This document shows positions 57,587-64,000 of a stretch of 64,000 nucleotides of DNA, piece after piece; positions within the stretch are counted from its first letter, which is position 1, and every line of letters begins with the position of its first letter. Below the pieces are notes generated by a model. It was not told the DNA's origin. It saw nothing but the letters and a program-made list of their open reading frames with translations, and did no database searches. The stretch covers positions 186,001 to 250,000 of the forward strand of contig SKCR01033651.1 of NCBI GenBank assembly GCA_019454045.1. Direction: 5' to 3'. The position numbers and the translations under genes were made by a program. This DNA comes from Zanthoxylum bungeanum. Taxonomy: Eukaryota; Streptophyta; Magnoliopsida; Sapindales; Rutaceae.

Positions 57587-60500
57587 TTGGCACCATCCAA
57601 ACGTTTAATATATTCCCAGCATACCTAAATCTTCAGGAATGAGAAACCCGGTTTCTTTCCTATCCATATTTCATATGGAGTCTGTCCAACAGACTTTGAC
57701 GGAACCTTATTCAAAATAAGTATTGCACTGTTCAATACGTGTCCATATAAGGAAATTGGTACCTTAGTGTGACTCATCACTGACCTTACCATGTCCAATA
57801 AAGTACGGTTTCTCTGTTCGGACACACCGTTGAATTGAGGTATTCCGGGAGGAGTCCATTGTGAAAGAATACCATACTATTTCAAGTAATCAAGAAACTC
57901 ATTGCTTAAGTATTCTTCACCATGGTCCGGTCGTAATGTTTTAATAATTTTACCGGTCTGTTTTTCTACTTCGTGTCGAAACTCTTTGAATTTCTCAAAA
58001 GTTTCTGACTTGGGTCTCATAACAAACATATAACCATAACGCGATGCAACATCCATAAAGGTTACGAAGTATTCATAACCACCTCTAGCCTAGCTAGACA
58101 TGGGCCCGTATACGTCACTATGATTGAGGGCTAAAATCTTGGTGGCACATACACCCTTACCGCTAAAAGGCATTTTAGGCATTTTACCTAATAAACAGGA
58201 TTCGCAGACATCATATGAATCAGAATCAAATCCGTCGAAGTTTCCACTCTTCAAAAGTGTGGATATACGAGTCTTGTTAATGTGTCCCAGATGATAATGC
58301 CACATATAAGTTTCATCTATTTTACTCATTTCGAGCCTTTTGTTTGTCATGTTATATGTTTGAGATTCGTTTATATTCAAAATATAAAGACCATTATTAA
58401 CATCTGCTGTATATATCAAAATGTCATATTTATATACAAAACATCTAGTGTTCATTAATACAAAGGTATACCCGCATCGGGTTAAACTAGATACATAGAT
58501 GATGTTACTTAGTCAAACTATGTACATAATAACAGTAAGCTAATGTAATTACATGCCCCAATGGCAGATACAAAACATAGGTCCCAACGGCCAAAACAGC
58601 GACTCTCGTCCTATTTCTGACTCATAGGTCGATCTCATCAGAAGCCAGTATCCTGCTAATTAGCATATCATGCACACCAGTACATATGTGAGTACCACAT
58701 CCAGAATCAAAAATCAAATTTTTAAAACCAGTAGTGGACATATTTGTAACAAACATACCTGAAGCCGGAGCCTTGACCGTCTTCACTTCCTTCAACTCCG
58801 CCTTGTACTCACTGCAGTCACGCTTCCAGTGACCTCATTTGCAACAATGTAGGCAGACGTCTTGGGATATGTCCTTAGTCTTCCCAGAAGACTTTGATGA
58901 TTTGACCTTGCCATTTTTCTTCCTTTTCTTCACACCCCTAGAAGCCTTCGGCCAAGCCTTGGCCTTCTGGGACGTCGAAGTAAGGTGCGTCTCGTGCTTC
59001 TTACCCTTTAGAAGCTCTGGCTCTGCCTCATTGAGCATAGGCATCAACTCTCCAAGAGTATTCTATTGGTTCATCATGTTATAATTCATGAAGAACCTGC
59101 CCCAACAGTCGGGCAGAGACTGTAAGATCAAATCTATGGAAGTCTCGGCCTCAAAGGTTATGCCCAGCTGACCTAGCTGTTTGATGTCAGCAATCATCTA
59201 CGACACATAGGGCTCGGCAGATATACCCTTTGACATACGCGAGCGAAAGAGCTTCTTTTACAATTCATACTTCTAAGATATAAGGTTAGATCTGTGAAGA
59301 TCCTTCAATTTCAACATCATACTATAAGGATCCAATCCTTTGTGCTGACGGTGAAATTGAGAAGTCATTGCGACAAGCATGACAGATTGAGAACTAAAGT
59401 TATCATGACGGTAAGTCTTCCAAAGCTCATGCTCTACTACTTGCTCAACTTCGGGCTCAGGCTTGAGAAGTTTCTCTATGACATAGAGTAACTTCTCGGC
59501 TCGCAGGACTATCATGAGATTCATTTCCCAATCTGGAAAATTGGAGCCGTTAAAGAAATTATCACCCAGGATGATGTCTCTAACGCTAATCTTTCCAGCC
59601 ATCTCGATTGTAATAGTCCAACTATCTAATCAACGATATCGGGTACACTCAAAATTAAATAGTTAGTATAGTCTAACTATATAGCCAACTACAAGTGAAG
59701 TAGTGTGAAAACAGTCCAACTATTCAATGAAAGCAATAAAAGATATTAGTCCAACTAATATATATTTATAACGATGATAAATAAAATTAAAGAGCATGTT
59801 TAGCAAGTATTAAACAAAATTACAAATTTAATACTGGCCTCCCACTATTTTTCGATGAGCCTCTAACCCTCTGTGGAGTACTCGGGAAACCCAGTTTCCT
59901 AGTGGTCTAGGATCCCATTAAATAACACACAACCTTGACTTTGGCCAACAAGCTGTATGAAACTTAACTAGGTAGATCTCTAAGATCAATTGGATCCCAT
60001 CCAATTCATAGATCCGATAGGTGAACCTCCAAGTCGAAGATATATATCCAATATATATTTCATAACTTTTTCCTCTGAATCAACTAAGTCTTGGCTTTGG
60101 CTCAACAAGCTTAATGATTCCAGTTAAGCGTGACCCATTGACAGTGGGAAAGCTTCGTAAGCCACGTCGATATACAGAAGTGACCTTGACTTTGGCCAAC
60201 AAGTCATAACTGCCCAAGACATGCGATATACAAAAAAGATTTTATGGTTCAAACACAACCGCGATGGAAAATGATCTTGAATTTGGCCAATAAACCAATG
60301 CCAATCTTGGATCTTGAGAAAGAACTACTCAGTGGAAGGAAAACGCTTAATATTTACTGAGGGTTTTTCGCGTAAATTGGCAACCAATTTATTATCTTTG
60401 ATTAGGTCTCATCATACACCCTTAAACATGCATTCTAAAAGTATAATAAGGTGCGATAAATAATAATGATATGCGGATGTATATATAATATAATTTATTC

Positions 60501-61636
60501 CTAGAACAAATCACTCTTTCTTTCCTCTGTCCCGCTAGCACTTTACATTCTCCTACCTAATTACATAACACTAAAAGAAACCTCATTTGCATTGAGGAGA
60601 ATTGGTGAGAAGGGAATTACAAAGAGATAATGAGGTGAAAGGCTGGACACGCAGGTCCAATTTAAATATATTCCAAATTTACAATCATTTCCAAAATTAC
60701 CCCCACCCAACTAATATCCATCCGATATACATTATTCATATAAATACATCCAAGTATTCACACAAAGCATGATGTTCAATCAATCTAATCCAATTAATTA
60801 TTCTTCAATTAATGACCATTCAATGTTCAAACAACGATTTGATTTGCACGAGTCCAACTCGTTTAAGAATAAATACTTTTAAATTGGCCATTATGGATCC
60901 AACCCAAGATGCCAAGGCCCAAGTTAGGAATCACCCAATGCCACAAAATCAATTTAGGCCCATTAGGCCCAAATAAATTTTTAAAGGCCCAAAAGTCATA
61001 TTTGGACTTTATGGAAATGGTTTTTGGCCCAATTGCATCCAACCCAATTGTCCAAAACCAATCTTGGCCCAACCAAGCCCATTAGCCAAAATATAACAAA
61101 TTAGCCCAATCCAATTTAGAGACTAATTTATTATTAACATAATAAATATCACATTAATTTAATTAAAGTGTAATTACCAAAATTAATTAATTAATCTAAT
61201 ATTTCCAAAACATCAATTAATCTAATTAATCATGTGTAATTTTCAAATTCATGTCCAACATAAAATTGAGGCAAAATCAATTCATCCAACAACATGCTTA
61301 ATCTCACGGCAATTGCATAAAATAACACTCAATTTGATTTCAATCCGATTAAATCAATATACAAGATTTATTTCATGCTTTAAACATATCCAATTGTCTA
61401 ATTTTCAATAAATCACAATGAGCATTCTAGGGTATACTTTCGGCTATAATAAGGAATTTTGGGAAATTTTGATCCAATCAATTTTCTCAAATCCAATGAT
61501 GCACAAATCTAATTTATCATCATCTAATCATAACCAAATAATCAATTTGGAAAAATAATGCTCCAAGCAAAAAATCCCAAATTAAAGTTAAGAACCCTAA
61601 AATTTAAAATCAAGTTTAGGTGGCTCATGATACCAT
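57587..61636 (-). pseudogene. Fragment H: decayed integrase-protease-gag plus leader and PBS
   Basis: Minus-strand interior cut at the integrase C-terminal region by A. Open pieces in sense: 57625-57825 (SEQRNRTLLDMVRSVMS, TPYEIWIGKKPG), 58090-58455 (protease end to HHCC finger, CESCLLGKMP), 58835-59047 (gag with the start of the zinc knuckle, DVCLHCCK) and 59273-59602 (gag N-terminus, ISVRDIILGDNFFNGSNFPD). Leader 59603-61620 with CTTGACTTTGGCCAA motifs near 59935 and 60184 and a TGGGCY cluster near 60880-61090. The PBS is 61622-61636 (ATGGTATCATGAGCC). It resembles A most. Confidence 0.87.
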
Positions 61637-61654
61637 TGTTAGTGTCCTACACAT
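61637..61654 (-). mobile_element. Stub of the 5' LTR of H
   Basis: TGTTAGTGTCCTACACAT directly after the H PBS. It is the first 18 bases of H's LTR, interrupted by element I. It aligns with the decayed start of the A LTR (45337). Confidence 0.75.
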
Positions 61655-63592
61655 TGTTGGATAATTATGACCCATAACGTCACTATTTGTAAAAGACATT
61701 GTGGTTTTTGTACAAATTAACTATGTGACAATGGAAATTGTATTTTATCATTTTGTAATTAGATTACTTGTATATATAAATGATAAAAGTCCTTATGATT
61801 AGTTCTAGATTATAAGATCTGAGACAATATCACTCCACAAAGGTTTAATCAATAAATATCCCTAATCGTAGTATTATCGAGACTGGACATTGATAATGCA
61901 GAATATACTAGTATTGCACTTGTGCGTGTTATAGAAGCGTAATAGCATAGTTCTTATATATTTAAGTATTGGATACTTATGCAAGTGTGATAGGAGGTTG
62001 TGTTTACCGATGGTACGCAAACAACTTAGCTCTGGAAAGACCCTATGGAATCCCATTGGTAGTATGACTATGTGTCTATGGGAATCCGCTTCAGGGTAGG
62101 TGTATTTGGTCTTATCATGAGACTTGCATCGCTAGTACTTGCGACAATCAATACGCTTTAGTTTTGGTCGGCCGGGACTTTAACAGGTTCTGTGTATGCC
62201 TTTTCTGGGTTTATTGAGAATCGTAGTGTATTGGGTGTGATGTCAAGATGGAAGTATCACTTCAGTCATATGGAGATGATGATCACGCAGGGATACAGAA
62301 CCGGTTCTCTATTATGTTGCGACTATCGGGATAATATGACAAGGTCATGATTATCTGATTATAGAGACTAGTTGCTTGTGATCCGCTATATGCTTCGTAA
62401 GGGGCTGACACAATTCCAGCCCCAGGCCTTGCATGTGACATCAGATACTGGATCGCAATACACAATACTAGGTATACTACGGCTGTTATAGATTATATAT
62501 TCCTTAAAGAATATTTCAGGAGAATTGGGTAGGCACGACGCTTTGTTAGAAGCCAACCATGTCTCGTAAATCGGTAAGAACGTGGTACGCGATACGCACA
62601 TGTTCGGATAGTCCGACGACCAAATTTACTACCAACATATCCAGGGATCTCATGGGTCACTTCCTAAAGATTCACCGATGACGTATGACTCGAACATAAT
62701 TAATCTAGGATTAATTATAAGAGAGAGAAAATTAATTTAGGATTAATTACGGAGATAATTTATCTGGGATAAAATTCAAATAAAAGGGAGAGAATGATTA
62801 ATTTGGAATTAATCGATTAAAATAATATGTTCGATATATTAAATGAAATTAGATTTCATAACGGAATTAAAATTGGATTTTAATTCGGGCGAACAAATTA
62901 ATTTGGAATTAATTCGTGAGCGACTTTAATAGTAATTTTGCTAGGCATAATTATTTAATTAAATTTGATTTAATTAAGTCGCAACGGAAAATTCATTAAT
63001 TCGGAATTAACGAACTCGAACCCAGAATGTGTTTGTGGGCCCACTCGGGTTTTGATTTCAAGTGGGGCCCACAAGTCACATCACTTGTCTTTTCATCATT
63101 TCTTGGTGATGGAAGAAAGTAATGATTTGTTGGTGACTTACCAAAAACTCAACCTTTTGAATGATGATAGACTTTGACCTAAACTTGTTTTTGGTATATG
63201 TTTTTTAGTTTTTAGAAAATCAAAAACAAGTCAACACATCACAATTATTCTCTCTCTCTCCTAACCGAATTCTCTCATCTTCATTTTCTTCACATTGCCG
63301 TGAGTTATAAAGGAAAAATATGAAATTTGTTGCAAATTCTCAAGAGCTAACACTTACAAGGATTCATACAAAGGTGATAGGGAAAAATCCATTGATTTTG
63401 GAATTCAAAAAGTTAAAGCTTGGAGCTTGATACAGAACTTGGAGGAGCTTGGAGCATTTCAAAGGGAAAAAGTTTTTGAACTCTACACATCCTACAACCG
63501 ATCAAAGTCAGTATATTTCCGCTATACTTCCTTTTTATATTCAGACTTTTTTCATGCTTTAAATGTTCTTGGGATGATCTTATAGACCAACA
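61655..63592 (+). mobile_element. 5' LTR of element I
   Basis: 1938 bp, TGTTGG...CCAACA. It resembles the LTR of B at its start and contains the palindrome array at 62697-63010. It was inserted 18 bases into the LTR of H; the last five bases before it are CACAT, whose partner would lie outside the window. Confidence 0.9.
62697..63010 (+). repeat. Array of three-nucleotide-loop palindromes (LTR of I)
   Basis: Element orientation here is plus: AATTAATC/GATTAATT around TAG, TTTATC/GATAAA around TGG, GATTAATT/AATTAATC around TGG, a decayed ATATGT/ATATAT unit around TCG, GAAAT/ATTTC around TAG, GAATTAAAAT/ATTTTAATTC around TGG, AATTAATT/AATTAATT around TGG, AATTAAAT/ATTTAATT around TTG, and TTAATT/AATTAA around CGG. 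Loops are the reverse complements of those in minus-strand copies. Confidence 0.86.
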
Positions 63593-63606
63593 ATGGTATT
63601 AGAGCC
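63593..63606 (+). other. Primer binding site of element I
   Basis: ATGGTATTAGAGCC directly after CCAACA; one C-to-T change from the initiator tRNA-Met complement seen in E1. Confidence 0.88.
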
Positions 63607-64000
63607 AATTTTGAGCATGAAATGAATTTAGGGTTTATATACTTGAATTTGGGTAATTTTGATTTGAGCATGATTTGATCAAATTGTTTGTTTGAGTATT
63701 CTTAAATAATGATAACTAAATGTTATGCATGATCAATTTGATGAAAAAATAATTGGATTAATTTTCCCCAAATTTTTTAGGCTTGGCCGAATGGTAGTAG
63801 AACCCTAGGTCATGGTGATTTTTTGTTTTTTAAATCATTGGATGTGTTTAAAGACATGATATATATTGATTTGTGATTTAATTGGATTGAAATCAAAATC
63901 GGATATAAAAATCATCATTTTACCGTGACGAAAAGAGCATGAAAATGACTTGATTTTGTTTCAATAATGTTAGACATGTATTGATTATAATAAAGCATGA

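Larger units (their letters stand above)
61655..64000 (+). mobile_element. Element I: copia element, 5' LTR, PBS and start of leader, cut by the window end
   Basis: Plus-strand element beginning TGTTGGATAATTATGACC, with its 5' LTR ending GACCAACA at 63592, a PBS and 400 bp of leader reading GAGCATGAAATG..., the reverse complement of the leader part next to the PBS in other copies. Any coding region lies beyond the window. Confidence 0.9.

Overview
This window is plant nuclear DNA, almost certainly a gene-poor heterochromatic or pericentromeric block of a flowering plant. I see no host gene, rRNA or tRNA gene. Essentially everything recognisable is LTR retrotransposon: at least nine Ty1/copia copies of one Angela (BARE-like) family, nested and truncated against each other, plus one Ty3/gypsy Tat-type fragment. 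The Angela call rests on long LTRs (about 1.9-2.1 kb, TGTTGG...CYAACA), a primer binding site (PBS) complementary to initiator tRNA-Met, the PPT core AAGTGGGAGA, the order gag-CCHC / protease / GPY-less integrase / RT / RNase H, and RT and RNase H motifs of the BARE type. The species cannot be named from this.

Layout: 1-457 LTR end; 459-832 25-bp minisatellite; 833-2208 unassigned T-rich DNA; 2252-9265 element B (+), decayed, with its 3' LTR; 9266-10639 and 20666-21724 two halves of a decayed element D (-), split by complete element C (-, 10640-20665, target duplication GGTCT); 21725-23615 LTR F; 23616-32146 element E1 (-), with nearly open gag-pol and a truncated 5' LTR; 32147-35527 interior fragment G (-); 35528-39522 Tat-like fragment (59-bp repeats, PPT, about 3.2-kb LTR); 39523-46386 plus 56782-57586 element A (-), whose LTR is split by complete element E2 (-, 46387-56781, target duplication TTACG); 57587-61654 interior fragment H (-); 61655-64000 start of element I (+).

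Two things stand out. First, every sufficiently complete LTR carries a run of about seven to nine consecutive short palindromes. In almost all of them the two arms flank exactly three nucleotides (sense of the minus-strand elements: mostly CNA or CNG). Arms are kept while loops vary, and in places both arms change together. I know of no described function for this array. Second, element C has two almost identical LTRs and an intact target duplication, yet its gag-pol is long dead. Element B shares the same gag contraction and lesions, so a dead interior has been copied. This points to a non-autonomous sublineage moved in trans, with E1/E2-like copies as candidate helpers. E2 keeps one frame of 1320 codons broken only by four nonsense codons, all explicable as C-to-T (or G-to-A) changes, as expected of methylated plant DNA.

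All comparisons were made by eye; no alignment or database search was run.
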